From: Branchiostoma floridae
Taxonomy: Eukaryota > Chordata > Leptocardii > Amphioxiformes > Branchiostomatidae
DNA length: 60,000 nt
NCBI RefSeq assembly: GCF_000003815.2
Contig: NC_049979.1
Location: forward strand, 18,323,837 to 18,383,836
Direction of reading: 5' to 3'
Each line of letters begins with the position of its first letter. Position 1 is the first letter of the stretch. The notes beneath the pieces are model-generated. The model was not told the DNA's origin and did not search any database. It saw only the letters and a list, made by a program, of their open reading frames with translations. The position numbers and the translations under genes are program-made. Of the stretch, positions 11,676 to 25,754 are shown piece after piece.

Positions 11676-12329
11676 TCGGCCCCGAGATCCACCATAGGAA
11701 ACCCCGTGAACCTACGAATATATATGGTGATATTTATAGCAGCGATTTTGGGCAGGGTATTATAGACTGATCGAGCGCGATAGCCATCAAAGTGTTTGAA
11801 GACCGATGACGGGCTGAACAATCTTTTACTCTCAACAACCCTCCAAATGTGACCTCATTTGAAGAAGCGCAAGGGGCAATAATGGCATCCTCTTCCGACA
11901 TAAACACCTTTCTCCCCTTTGATCCTAGTCCCGCCCGTCCAGCAACTGAACACCTACTGGGCAGTGCGTAGGTCTGCCCAGGTCTTCCATATGCCATCCT
12001 ACATGAACCAAGGAAGTTGATCGTTCTACGGCATTACGATTCACGAAACGCCACCAAGAATGGCCTTTCCGCAACATTTGGAGCGTTATTTATGGAGAGT
12101 GGACCGTAATAAACCGCCATAAACCTCCCATTTGCGTGCACTTGAATGTACAAAACGGAGTTTTCACGGTTCTGGGGCCGTTTTACGCTTAATGCGCGCG
12201 GCCGACCCATTATGTTGGAAAGTATAAGGGTGGAGACCACAAATCACGCGTTAGGTCGCGAGGGGAGCAGGCATTATAGAATAGCTGTGACCTCTCTATT
12301 CTTCCCCCAGCATTGTCTTCACGCCAATA

Positions 12330-12902
12330 TTAATTCGGGCAATTCATAAGATATTTCTCAGGAGAGAATTTCTGTCGCCTTGCTGGGTCTGGCTTGTAAT
12401 GGCCTGTGACACATATGGCCGGGGGCAGGCAAGACACCAATCGTCCTCTCAGGAAAGTATTATTGTGTGACCAAACAGCTGCGGACACCACCGCAGTCTG
12501 ACCTTCAGGTCTCAGACGGTCTTGACAACCCAAAATTTCGACTCGTACTGAATAAAACGTGCCCGGAGGGCTGCTTTCCCAGGCTATGCCCTGTCCGTGA
12601 CCGCGGGTAATCGTCGAACCAGATGCCATTTTCACTGATATTCCATTGCCATACAGGCAATGTGCATGCACATTCTGTGGCGTACCGGCAGGACTGAAAT
12701 ACTCCACCCGACCACACTGGAAAAAAAAAAGTAGACATTGGCTACCGCCTTTATTACAACAGAACACATACTGGTTGCCACAACAGATTGTCATTGTTCT
12801 TACTAGGTCTTGCAGGGAAAGCTTTCGATAAATCTGAACAAAAGATTGACAAATTACTCTGCTCACCTCTAGAAGACCTAGAACAATCTTCAGTGAATAC
12901 AT
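12330..12902 (-). other. Longest open frame in the CpG-rich interval (190 codons), coding status unclear
   Basis: The frame is open for 190 codons and contains a polypyrimidine tract plus AG at about 12719-12734 that could serve as an acceptor. I recognise no domain, and a second overlapping frame is also open for 77 codons, which suggests composition rather than selection. GC-rich sequence makes long chance frames more likely here. I do not propose a protein. Confidence 0.12.
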
Positions 12903-13769
12903 CTTGGTTCTAGCATAAGATCGTTTGTCTTTGGGTCTACAACAGTAAAAAAAAACTATTCAATGCGAAGTCTATGTCTAAACGTTTTTTTTCTAACATT
13001 TGATGTTAAAGAAGACCCCTGCAGGGTTGGAGAAGCGACCTTCCCTGTGCTATATAGCGTACTATCGCGTGCGAACAGAGCGGCACAATCCTTCGGCTGG
13101 TCTCGAAATAGCCGTGATGAGTTGTTTGCGTGGGTCAGCACGTGGCTAAACCCCGGCCATCGCTGTAACTGCTCCATTTGAAGCATTTCCTCCTGCCAAA
13201 CAAGATAACTACGCGTTTTTCTTGCCCGACGGAGTAAGCGGGCGTCCTTGGCTAAGTGAGGCACTTGTCGGTCGCACTGTTGACAGGAATATGGAATAAC
13301 TTCTTACTGTAATAAATGTTCAAATGTACATGTAACCATGAGTTTAACAACAACCAGCACTATAGAACAGAATATTAGTAGTAGATGACAAAGGAGGATA
13401 CCAGGGAATGACAATGAACACCGGGACTGATAGGCGTCTCCCCGGCGTCAGGTATTATATCAATCCATCGCCTCATCTGGTAGCCACTTATCATATATAC
13501 AACGGGGCGTGGATAATGTAATGTTGGCTCTCGCTCAAGACAAAAACTCTTCTTCCAGATAATCCCATCCACATCTCTCAACAGCCTACACGTGTCCGTA
13601 CCACGCTCAAGACGATAAATCATTTTCAAATTTTCACATACACGAAAATGTCCACTCACGGAAAGACGGCACTAGACTGATGATTTCAATCTCATCTCAG
13701 CCTGTACGACAAGATGTGAGTACCGTTAAGGACCTGGGACCCTCAAATGTGCACGTTCGCCCGAAAATA

Positions 13770-13894
13770 GGATATCCATATTCTCCAAGCAGACGCTGCA
13801 ATTGGGTCACGGAAATAGTACGGGAGCTTGCAGGCAAAAATCCCGACCACTACTATCTCCGCGACCCAACCTCTGCTTGGAGAATTGGATATCC
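13770..13894. mobile_element. 125-bp near-perfect foldback (MITE-like)
   Basis: Both ends carry GGATATCC (13770-13777, 13887-13894). The arms stay complementary almost to the centre: ttctccaagcaga pairs with tctgcttggagaa, ttgggtc with gacccaa, and atagta with tactat. The inner cgggag/tcccg pair closes the loop. Foldback structure of this length is typical of miniature inverted-repeat transposons. The right-arm motif aacctctgcttggag also occurs near 9587, so the element belongs to a repeat family. Open frames on both strands here simply reflect the palindrome. Confidence 0.7.
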
Positions 13895-15703
13895 CGTCCT
13901 CCATAAGTGCCGTGATATGCATGGCACAGGATTCCATCGCTGCTATCGTTTGCTAGTCTCCAAGAAGACGTCTAAGCTGGATGACATAAGAGGAGAATTT
14001 GGCCAAATGGGGACAAATAAGTTGCCATCGGATCTCAGTCTTTGGCAGTAACCGGCCGGTCAGTTCATTCCTACTAGGCTTTTATTCCCAACTTGGTCAT
14101 AGTCACTGTTGCTATTCGGCTAGGCCGGAGTCTGGTAGAGACTAATCGTTTGCTGTAATTGGACTTTTTCGTCTGTTCAAATGGGAACTTCAGCATACAG
14201 CATTTAGAGCTGTTTGGCGGCCAGGACGATTTACGGCTCATTTTACCTTTCGGTTTAGGTGCAGCAAGTTGAGCACTCGTTTTGTCCTATTGGAACAGAT
14301 CATGTCCTACAGACCGTGATTACAGTGTGCTGTCAACTGTGACGGTGACCTAGGTACCCATATTATAGCCAGTAATGTCAAGGCTGAGTGATGCAGTACA
14401 GTTCCCACCAGTCCTTGTTCCACACGGCTTCTACTTGACTCTCCACGGGAATGTTCTTTAGATAATATGACAAACAGTATTTTTCACTCTCCTTTCTCAT
14501 AATTTTGATACGTATCTGATAATGATAGCTCACTGATTGGGACAACACAGTGGTTCCATGCGAGAAGGTACCTAAAACTTCTTCAAATCAATTATCAAAT
14601 CAAGCTTTGTCTTGAGAAGAGAGGTTAGACACCGGTAAGTGCACAAATTAATGTGTATCAGTGGAAAATGTGGAGGAGGGGTACCACTCCCAAGTTCGCT
14701 GCCCGGCCATACGAGTTACACTGGTATTCATCAAGAGCAATGCATCAAACGAAACGCGATTGGCTGTTTTCCAAGACCTCTGCTACCCATAATGACGTGC
14801 TCTGAAGTCATGTCTACATGTTCTTGCGGGTATTAAGGTACAGGCTTCATCCACTATTCTGTTTCCCAAGAAGGGAGCAGGAAACGGTGCTGTCAGTTAT
14901 CCGAACCGCCGGTTAATGGAAGTCAGAAAGCATCGACTGGTGGTCTACAAGTCACACGATCGTATTAAGTAATCGGTTCAAACATAACAATGCGACTCGG
15001 AGTGATTAAAACAATGAACAAACCTCAATTTCTCATTTGTTGCAACGTTACATGTAATGATAGTTTCCGTTGTAATTTTAAATTACAATAAACTGTAATG
15101 ACAAGAAGTAAAGCCTCCCTCTACCCTCCATCCCCTCATTTCATCTTCGCAAAGATGATATCTCGTTCGCACTCTTATCAAACCCCGTGCCCAGTCCCCG
15201 TTATTGGCGTACACGGATTTTGTATTAACAGCCTGAGGTACGAAGCGCTGGCGGGGGCTACTGTTGTCACCGGCCGGACAAGTTTGGTATGTGGCCACAC
15301 CGATAAGATAACCACCACACGTGCCACCCCTGTGATTGTGATATGTTTACAGTCATAATCTCTGTGCGACCGGAGACAGTCTGTCCCTGCCATAGCCAGC
15401 ACGTCAATGTCGTGTATGGAGCCGATATGAAATATGTGCGGTACCAATGTACAACAAGTCAATTTTAGCTGCGAACACATCATGGTTCTTGTAGTGCTGC
15501 CAAATCATTTCTCTCAACGCAAGGGGTATAGGAACGGTTTTTAAACTTAAATACTATTGCGTCATCAGAAAATGTGAATATTATTTTTGCGTTCAAGTAA
15601 TTCACGTTTTGATTCTTTCACATCACAAAAGCCAAAGAATATAAGGCGTTGTTGAGTAGCTCTTTCTGTCCGGATCTGACGAAAAGGTCAATCAAAGGGG
15701 CGA

Positions 15704-15771
15704 GTTGCCTGGTTGCGCAGTTATCTTAATTCTTATGCGATGGCGCCAGGCAACACCAGTAACCAGGCAAC
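15704..15771. promoter_or_regulatory. RFX X-box cluster
   Basis: GTAACCAGGCAAC (15759-15771) fits the RFX X-box consensus GTNRCC-(0-3 nt)-RGYAAC exactly. GTTGCCTGGTTGC (15704-15716) and the half-site ccaggcaac (15747-15755) make a cluster of three related sites in 68 bp. X-boxes drive ciliary genes in animals. No ciliary gene can be seen next to it, so it may be a distal element. The arms are also partly inverted repeats, which allows a foldback origin. Confidence 0.4.
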
Positions 15772-16901
15772 GTGTGAGGACGGAAATTCTAGACTTATAT
15801 CTTGATGCAAACTGTAACATCAATATTACGTTAGATAACAAAGAAATTCGAAGGTAAGCCGGATGTGTTCGCTCTGTGATGGGCATATATAGTTTGTTGG
15901 TAAACACAAAAGTTATTACAACTATGCTCACCAAATCCATTTGTTGTGTCGGAAGTGTCCTTCTTTATGGCAATGTTACCGCTTCACCATTATACTATTT
16001 GACATCGTGCCAGAAGACAAGTCTGTCATATTTGAGGACATTGCCCTTCAAATCAAACTTCCGGAATAGCCCGTTGTGCAAAAACTGTAGAAACACTCAA
16101 TTTGAAAAGTAATGATCTGTTTAAGTGCGGGAGTCAAGCACATCTGCTGTAACCCCTTGCCCTTGCACAGCCCGTCAAGATATCGAACAGGATCAAAGAT
16201 ACTTATTAACAACCGTTCACTACATAAATGTTTCATAACCCCCTATACACAAATTACGAAACATCACTTGACTGCTATACTGTATCTATACTGCAAAGGC
16301 GCCATCCCTGTAATAGTACCGTCACCACGATCCTCTAAGGCGAGCTCAGGCAAACGCCCTTCAACGTACGCAGCACAAGATTTACTTGTAAAATGTTCCA
16401 GATCGCACCGGCAGAACCTGCTAGACGGGAGGTTGTTGTTCGCTCGTTCATAGAACATAGTGCTCCAATGTTCAGCACTACATGGGAGTAGTGAGCAGGC
16501 CCGAAATCGGCCATAGGCAGGAGACCCATCAAGGTGAGGCAGATGAAGGCAATCTGCAAGCAGATGTTTGAAGCTCCCGTGGTGGTAGTTTTGTGGATGT
16601 GGTCAGAAATCCTCTCTTCCCATGAACTACTTGCAGATAGAATGGAAACTTTTTTGATGTCACCAATTGATCTTGTGAGCAGATGTCTCTTCCTTTAAGC
16701 GCCAACCAGGACGACAACAAAAACAGCAATACCGTAGCATGTCCACGACAAAAGATACAAATTCTCCTGCAGTACCAAAACTATACACCAGGAAGTCCAA
16801 TATCGACCTTGACCTTGTTCTTCCCTCCCTCACCCACAAACCGAAATCAAATCACAATCTATCCAAGGGTCCTTAAGTTATTGCTGGCCAGAAATTTGCC
16901 C

Positions 16902-16949
16902 AAACACATATACACACACATACACACACGCACATACACACACACACAT
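16902..16949. repeat. AC-rich microsatellite
   Basis: This is an interrupted (AC)n tract with AT and GC interruptions (acacatatacacacac and similar). Confidence 0.85.
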
Positions 16950-17691
16950 TTGGCGGTAACAAATGACTCACAAAAAGCACCTCACATCTGCTTGAACATA
17001 CGGAATTCTGCACCAGCTAGTCACAAATCGATTAGTCTGTACATCCACAAGAACAACACCGCTCATCAGACACGCATCTGCACAGGTTCGTCACACAGTG
17101 CAAGGATAGTGTTTGCCTTTCTCTAGTCGGGCCAATTTTTGTGATGCAAATGATGTTGATCAGAGATGATGTTTGAACACAAAGGCGCGTTTTATTCATA
17201 ACGTCCCCGACAGATCTGATTAACGGCTCACTCGGAAAATTATGGCGTTATAACATCTCCAAGGTATGATGGCAAAGTCGCTTCCCAGGCAGCCAGGGAC
17301 TGCTTATCATGCTTGTGCAGAAAGAGATTTCCCTGGCCGCCGAGCGTTTTCAATCAAAAATGTTCCTTTCTGTAGCGCGATTGCTATCCCAAGCCTTTGT
17401 ATCTACATCAATGTACCATCGCCGAACCGGTGGAGGATTTGTAAGGCTTGTAACGATGAAAGGATCAATTTGCAGACGACTTTGTCAGAATCGCTGTTGA
17501 GTACAACAGCAGGACATGTAACCAGGCTGGAAAGGCCCGGCTCTTTTGATTGCTAATTTTTGTTACATGTTATGCGCCCGTCAACTACTATAAAAATACA
17601 AAGACCATAGACGCGGCATTGACCTCACGCATGGGCATTTCTTTCTACCCTTGACTTACGTACGCCTAGGCAGGAATCTGACTGTCTCATC

Positions 17692-17700
17692 TATATAAAG
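17692..17700 (+). promoter_or_regulatory. TATA-like element
   Basis: TATATAAAG is a strong match to the TATA-box consensus on the plus strand. No exon is recognisable downstream, so the assignment rests on the motif alone. Confidence 0.2.
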
Positions 17701-19417
17701 GGATAACTAGCGTCCCTGCGAAAATAAAAAGGGTTCTCTTTCTCTGTCAGTAACTCTTTCTCCTGATAACTAAATGTAACTCGTTGGACAATCCTCTTCG
17801 TCCCACATGCCTTCTACACTGTTGAACGGGACAAAAAGCACTGACCTTCCACTGCGATCGCGTACACAACACTAGTAGCAACAGCCTCTCATTGGTTCAA
17901 TATGTATTTCTTTCGATTTGTTTGGAAGTCTACTCAACACGGGGCAATTAACAAGCACACAGAATCCCGCAACATTAAAAGGCTTTGTGCTCATCGCTAA
18001 TGGCTGTTTATCCAGTCAACAATGCTGAGGATGATGTGGCAACATGTTTACCTACATGTCAGGAAGATAAGGAATAATTGCAAGAATAATTGCAAGGCAT
18101 AATTGAAATGCAGAATTGTTCAGAGAGACCTTACCTGTTACGGACGACGCTCTATCGGTAGATGATGAGTGGAATCAGTTACTGGTTAATGCTGGAGAAA
18201 TGATGTCAGTGTTTGTGTCGCACAACTGTAAGTCCTGTTGGTTACTTGGCACGGTGACAATGTTATGGTCCACACAGCCTCATCAGCAGGGTGTTTACAG
18301 GCTCGGGCTGACCGTGACCCCGAGAGGTCAGGAGAGGGCAGAGCGCACAGCCACACGGGGAAGTCTGGCTAACTTTCTAGCAGCTGCACTAGGAGGCTCA
18401 CCAGAGGGTTTCTGGGTACTCCGCTCAAGGTTGTCATGCTTGTGGGTGCCCCTGTTTGCATTAGCCAAGGTGGATATACATTTATAGTTCACTATAGCCT
18501 CCTTTATAAACATTTGTTCCTTTTCGTTAGCAGGTTGGCCTGACCTGATTGGTCCAGTTTGATACTCTGACAAAACATAGAACCAAATTTCAGTGCACAG
18601 GTGAATATTATGTAATTGCAAAATATACGCAAGGTAACAGTTACTCAAGCAAATGATAAATATTTAGTGAAACGTGGTTCCCACATACCGGAGTTGAGCC
18701 TGATTACACTTCCGCTATCGGACAATTACATTTTGATGACCTCTGGCTGATATCGTATCAATTTAGCTGGAGTAAAGGAAGGACAGACTTTTAGACCTTG
18801 GTACACAGTCTCCGTTGGCAGTAGAACTGATACCAGCTCAATTACTTTAAACAGATTTAAGAAGATGGATTATGACATTCCAAGAGGATATTTGTCCTGT
18901 CAAGGCTGAATCATAACATATCACATGATGATGATACATTGTTGCCTAAATGATAGTTATCAGACAGAGGTGTATGTCTCAGTCTGAAATACTATGTGTT
19001 GATTTACATAAATCTAAAATGCACCAGGGATAAAACATGCCCTAACAATAATACTTAAGGTACAGTAACAGAAAAGTAGTCACTAGAAGTTGGTATGAGT
19101 TTTCCCCCCCATGCTGACACCTACTATGGCGAATCGCCAAGTTCCAGCGGGTGGTGCTGGTGTGCTGCCAAGTGTCTTCGAGGTTTTTGTACAGTCTAGT
19201 CCGGGTTTTGGGCCGGGACTAGGCTAAACATTGCACTGAAGCTTCAGCAGCAAAGATAAAGACTGGACTGTGCTTTAATTGGTACCAATTGTTACCAGCG
19301 GTTCCAATGATTTAATCAGGCGTGATGTCACACTTTGGCTGTTTCAGAATAGAAAGGGAGGTTGAAACAGGTCTCTCACGCCCTTCGCAACTTACGCAGA
19401 CTTTATACTGTAGTTAT

Positions 19418-19485
19418 GCATCAGGAGATGCATGCTTTGTACCTTGTACAATTGTTGCGCAACAAAGTTATTATGGTTATTTTGT
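19418..19485 (+). repeat. Interspersed repeat tail, copy 1
   Basis: The segment with gtaccttgtacaattgttg followed by aacaaagttattat matches the segment at 40688-40741 at most positions. The shared tail resembles the 3' end of a retrotransposon carrying an AATAAAG-like word. Confidence 0.45.
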
Positions 19486-22400
19486 AAATGGTTCGATATA
19501 CTGGATCGTTTGAGATATTTTGAAAATAAATCTGTGTATACGTGTCGTGAATTGGGTAATGCTGCCCCACTGACGGCTTGGCACTGGCTGAACTGACCGG
19601 AATAGAATAGCCTGGGGCACTCAATAATCTCTAATGTCTTAAAGTAACCCTGTCTACAGTTCCCGAGAGGAGAAGCTGTGTATCAATTGCAAGGCGATGT
19701 CAGAAACACGCTAGTAGCTAGTTTTTGGCAACGCCTTGCCGTGGATACGCACAACACCATGCGTATGTAACGTTACAGGGAACAAACGTTTGATGCAAAG
19801 CCGATGTAATACTGATGGAGTCATCAAATGACCTGTCTTTGTGGGCTACATAACGTTTTTGTTCTATCTCTTTCCCTTGTCACTAAATGGTTTGCAGCTG
19901 TTTTATCTGTATTTCCACATTACGACGGTATTTTGTCTACAGAAGGTTACCATGTTGGCTGAATGCCATATCCAGTGACACTTCACTGACCAAAAATCCT
20001 GGCCAGACGCCTTTACTTACTACAATTGTACTCATAGAATGGTTTGGAGGCCGGCTTAGAATATCTAACTTTCATCTTAGAAAGGCTTCGGGTGTACCTG
20101 AAGAAAAAGGTGGACATAGTTCGACTGTGTACTGGACAAAACTCAACAACGTTCCATTTGTATCCGGACACCATCCGATCATTGCATATAACGTTAACAG
20201 TTACACACGTCACAAACGTGGATGATCCTTTGAGGAGGTGAAGCCGCCATACACGAACTTCTCGGACTGAGACAATTATTACTGAATTACAAGTACTCTC
20301 CTCCATGCAGGAGCGACTCAATCATGTGGGTGGGTTGCTAACACTTTGATTTGATGTAGCGACATGGTAGTCTGAGGATGTAGAGGACAGAATTACGTTT
20401 ATGTGACTTTCTCTACCGAATTTACTTTCTAACAGGTATAACATTTCTGACATGTAAGAACAACTACTTTTACTATAAGCACTCTACTATGTATTTGATA
20501 TGAGCGAGCATGACGTAATCGCTCATGCATCGTCTGAAAGGTCATGTACACGGCGCTTACTGCAAACCTACCGTCGATTGTCCTATATAGTGGCTACGGA
20601 ACCGATGGTGGTTCACTACCGTTCAGTCTAGAAACTGTCTGGCGTTTTTCTCTGCACGTAAGGGGTTAGAATTTCCTATTCCCTCCGTCCATCGTCCGGC
20701 TTTTTACACAAACTTCAAGCAAAGCTAGCTTGGCAACTAGCTTGGCACACATGCTTAGGTGCATGGTATCCCGGCTGTCTATGGAAAATATCTTTTATCT
20801 TCCTCACGATCAGCGGTCGCGTCTCTGAGGATGTTCATGGTTTCTCGTCGGAGCCCTGTGAAGTTCACATTTCCCACACTCCTGAAAAATGCTCTCGTTG
20901 GCTTTCCCAGACAAGATTAGGGCCATGGTTGTGTTATGTCCACAAAACCTGTTGATTGTGGTATGTTGTTGGTGTTTTGTTATTTTCTGTAACGTTACCT
21001 ATGATGCTTTTTAGGCAAGACATTCCCTGTTCCGGTCTCCACTCACTTTTGCGATAATACCAACAAGCTGGAAAGTACCATATCTCATCAAATAACGGGG
21101 GCCGCCCTAAGACGGTTCCCGTCGTAAGACGGAACGGATTTTTTGCTGATCTTATTATCCATAAGTACACCGTGTTTGTTGCCACTGACTATGCTGATTA
21201 CAAAGGTAAATAAACCAAGTCCATGCACACAGCTTGAATTTGCATTCCAAGTATACTTTAACATATTTACTTCATGTTTTTTTAAAAACAGAATTCTAAC
21301 AGTAATGTTGACAGTGCTGAATCACTGCGGTCACCGGCCTCTGCGTATTGGCGGCTCGTGTCGCTAGCTATACGAACTCTTTCAGGCAGTCAGACAACTG
21401 CCATGATACACATAAATAAAGCTCCATAAAACACTATGAATATGGGTCTTCGAATGTCTGTTGAGCATAAGCAACCAAAAGGAAGCGACATAAACATTGC
21501 CACCATTGTACTCCCAAGGGAGTGTGGCCGTTAAGGTGACAGACTAGAGAACGCTCCAAAGATTTATTTGATTGTTACAGTAACAAATGATTCGTGATGT
21601 CTATGAAAATAAGACTTGATAGAGAGATGTAGATGATATTTTCATATAATCAGACCGAGTTTTGTTGATGTTAGCGGTGTCTTTTTTTCGTAATGGTTTT
21701 TTTAGTCGGGCATTCACAATCAGTGCATTCAGCCCATTGCCCGTAAAAACATGAGCTGGATTGTTCTAGGTACAGCCTTCCTCATGTGAGACAAGAAGTA
21801 CATACAGTCACGATTTTACTGTCAAAAGAAAGCTAAAATATCATATTATTAATTTTTTCTGTGTACTTAAATTTACCACTTACTTCTGAAGAGAGCAAAA
21901 TGTAAAAAAAGCGTACCGAGTTAGGCACACTGTCCAGCGTAGCACAAAATTGGAAGGTTACATACACGAAATTGTCTCACAGTGTTTGCCGCTTGTAACA
22001 TGCAGCGCGAAAGGTTCATGAACCACATGAATGCATTTCTTATTCAAGTATGTTGTTCAAATCTATGTGTAAAAAATTCCGTCATCAAAATTTGACCACT
22101 CTCAGGCAACTAGCGATGGAGCGCCATGAGTTTGAGCGCAAGAAAAAGCGTACCGTGTTGGGGCACCTCCCGTTATACACAGTGATGCATGGAAAATACG
22201 AAGTATTGGCTCTCAAGTTCATTACATTTCTAAAATATCTTTTTTCTAACAGTTTGCTGGCTATGGAAGTAGGTAGCCGACCTCATAGCACCATGGACGG
22301 CACTAGTGGATGATAAGGTGGAACTTGGGAACAGCAGAAAGCTTCACGATTAGCTGCAGTCTCCTGCCATTACTGGCGTCATATTCACTTCTTAAAGAAC

Positions 22401-25400
22401 GCAGGAGACGCTCTTGTTAGCTGTTCCCAATCATTACCGGATGTGCGCTGGCAGTGAACACCATTCAGTTCGCCTCATCACACCGGTACCCGCGGAAATG
22501 AGGAAGATACAGGACGAAAGCTAACGCTCATTTGACTAATAGCGTTAGATGAGACACACAGCTTTCAATGCCACGTACTTTGAACTATGTGATTATCTCG
22601 GATCAATGGCTGATTCCGTGGGTCCGGAGACAACGCTTTACGGTTGACGTGGCAGGTAATTTGAGTCCGCGCAGTCCTTGGTGCTGATGCACCCTCCACC
22701 AGTCCGCCAGACTTCTGTAATCCTGGTCCGTGGTGGATAATTCCTGTATGTCGTGCCGTATCTACCACTGATCAAAGAATATAAGGACGATGTGTTTCTC
22801 TGATGATAAGCTCACCAAGAGTTTCATAATATGGTTCTGCATTATTTCAACCACTTTCCATGTTACCTGGTAGTCAGTGACATGCATACAGACAGTCTAT
22901 CATTTATCATTGACATGTTTCGTGTTTCTGATGAAACATTTTCAATTGAATACCATATATGATTCAAATTATTACACATCATTTTCATCAAATGCAATGC
23001 ATTGTATTGTATTGTTAGCCATATTGCAAACTACAGGTATTCAAACATATAATATCTATGGGTACAAACATTTTATGCAACTCATTTACTTGCCATAACT
23101 CACTTACTACAAGAAATGATATCTCTTTGAAAACAGATCATTCCAGCATTAACTGTCTCCAATTGATTGCCATTCAAAACTGCATTAGTGCATTCGGCTA
23201 AGAGAAATAACAAGAGGCATGCCACAGTCGTTTTTGTATCAATTCCTAGAGTAGACAGCTTATGTAGATTGTGCTTCCACGTCACTCAATCACCATTTCA
23301 TAACAATTACTACTAAAGACGAAAACAAAATAACTTTCCCTAAAATGGCTTCTTATCAAAACAAAGCCTTTCCACATTAACCTACAGTTGAACCCAAATA
23401 AAGGGACTGTTCACTAAACTATGTATTGGCCGGGGCTTGCACCTAGAAGATAACAGGGAGGCTGTGACAAAAATGTGAAGCAACAGCTTCAAATACATTC
23501 CCCATAAAATATGGTAAAAAATTATTGTACAAAGGGCAAAATCTGAATTTATGTATAATACAAGATAATCATCTCAAATGCATGGCCATTTTTGTTAGAA
23601 ATAGGCCACATGAGGTTTTATGCTCCTGCACATACCTTGATGTGTTCCTTAGCCTTGAGATGTAAGAATACAGGAGTGTACAAATGTACATAGATAATAC
23701 ACGTTTAGTGAACAACCCCTTTAACATATCCTTTTCCACATACATGTAATCTACAGAGACATCCCCAACGATGTTTATATCCACAACGCTACATAGGCAA
23801 AGGATGATGTGGAATTGGAATTACATGCTGACAATGTCAGCTAGCTGCAGCCTAATCTGTCTGCACAGATTTAAAACATAATATATACAAGTGTTCCAGA
23901 CACAACATTTCAAGTTTACATATGAACTATACAGTTGCTGCAACTTTTATCAATGTTCATAATGTTTACAATTAATATCATCTTGTGTTGAAGCATAACC
24001 AAACAATTCATTCTTGATTCACTTCTTAAGACAACATCAATGATAACATAATAAGGTGCATCTTTGCTTAGGAATGCTCAGATATGACAATGGCATTTCT
24101 CTATAGATGGAACTTTTATACATGTATAACAACATAAGTAAACCCTATCTAATGACATTGACACTACTGGCAATGTTAACAGCAAATGTTATTACAAAAG
24201 CATTTGTAGCCAGTAACTATATTTCCACACTTTTATATGGTCAAAATATTTCATTCTGCAATCTACTTCACATGCCACACCATTTGTCATACAACAAATA
24301 AAAACCACACATATTTGTGGTGATAGTTTTAGATAACGTGTTTAACATGACATCTCTTGGAGTTTTTAACAGCCTTACTGTGCCATTTTATATTGTATGA
24401 GAACCAAAATTATTACCAGCTTCTTGTGCTTCAATAGCTGCATAGTATCATATGTTGTTGACAGCTAGATGAGTTTCAAAATTCCCATGCATTACACCTG
24501 CTGTTCCCATTTAATTATCATAATGAAAGCTGTCTCAATTCAAGTCCGTTGTTAGAGTAAGTCCAGCCAATATCTTTTCAGACAAGCTACATAAAATACT
24601 TAACTTTTAGTTGCAGAGCAAGGCATTTTAAATTTGCACATGAAAATTGGTCACATAGACAAGTGTCTCCAGAGGTGTTCTCTTTCTCCCTACATATATT
24701 CATTTACTCTTGTAGAGGTAAATGTGGAGCAGCCTATCTGACATTCAAAACAAATAAAACACACACAATAAGACATTAAGAAATAAACTGTGCTGGCTAT
24801 TTTGTAATAAGTGCTTGGCCGTTTCCTAAAAAGTTCAAAGTAATCCGATGCTGTGAATAGCACTATTGTGTACATTTTTACACGATTACAGGAATAAGAG
24901 AAAAAAAAAATGCTTAAAGTTGCTAGATGGAGGCCTGCAGTCAGGTGTGCATTGTTTCATTATCACCTCCTAATACACCAGCACATGTCCTTAGGATGCT
25001 GTTTCATGAACAGCTATGCCGTGATATATTTATCTATATTCTATGATAAAGAAACTTGCATAATGGCAGAATCCCCTAAGTAAACTAAGTTTGGCCTGGA
25101 AGTGCATCCAATTTGAAAACAAAAAGTGCCCAGTCCACTGAATTACCTTCCTGCCATGGAAACCATATTTCTACAGAGATGGACGTATTCATAAATGATG
25201 ATACGTCAAGCTGTTACCTAGCAACAACCTCCTGCTGTAGGAAGCTGTAATGACGTCCTGAGCATGGATATGACAGGTTGGTCTGAAAAGGACTATAGGA
25301 CTTCACTTATAATAATTGTTCCCTCTAACAAGCAGACCCCTTCAAAACCAGATTAGGGTCTAGAGATGACAGAGTAGAAAAGTGGATGATCTCTAGTCCC

Positions 25401-25754
25401 TCGGTAATGGACTGGGTCTTGTTATAGACGGTAATGAGCCAGCTTTGTTGAGTGAGAGTTGTGGACTACCTACCCAAATCCCAATTCGCTACCCATTCCA
25501 CACATGACGGAAGGTGTATCAATTTCAAACTTAATTTGTTAGGTGAAACTGCATTTTGTTCTGAAACACCAAAGTTTGGTATCTCTTTCACCTGCAGCCT
25601 GCTAAAATTCCCCAGCAAGCCTATGTACAAAGTTTGCTGGTTACCATTGTCAACGATACAATACTAATCAAAGCTGCTGGAATGGCAGAAACCTTGCGGT
25701 ACACCAAATAAAACACATTTGGACTCAAGTGAAGAAAGGCAGATTTGCCATTAC

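Larger units (their letters stand above)
13895..22800. other. CpG-rich interval, no supported gene
   Basis: Apart from the X-box cluster, microsatellite and TATA-like site listed separately, I see no spliced or single-exon gene. The frames at 18116-18487 and 15098-15483 lack start context, splice sites or recognisable motifs. A short imperfect hairpin (ctagtccggg/ccgggactag) lies near 19196-19222. Two diverged copies of a word resembling aaaaagcgtaccg-gtt-ggcac lie at about 21904-21930 and 22143-22170. Confidence 0.4.

Noticed and set aside
13680-14051. 123-codon plus-strand frame
   Set aside because: Most of it is the foldback element; its mirror frame on the other strand is open for the same reason.
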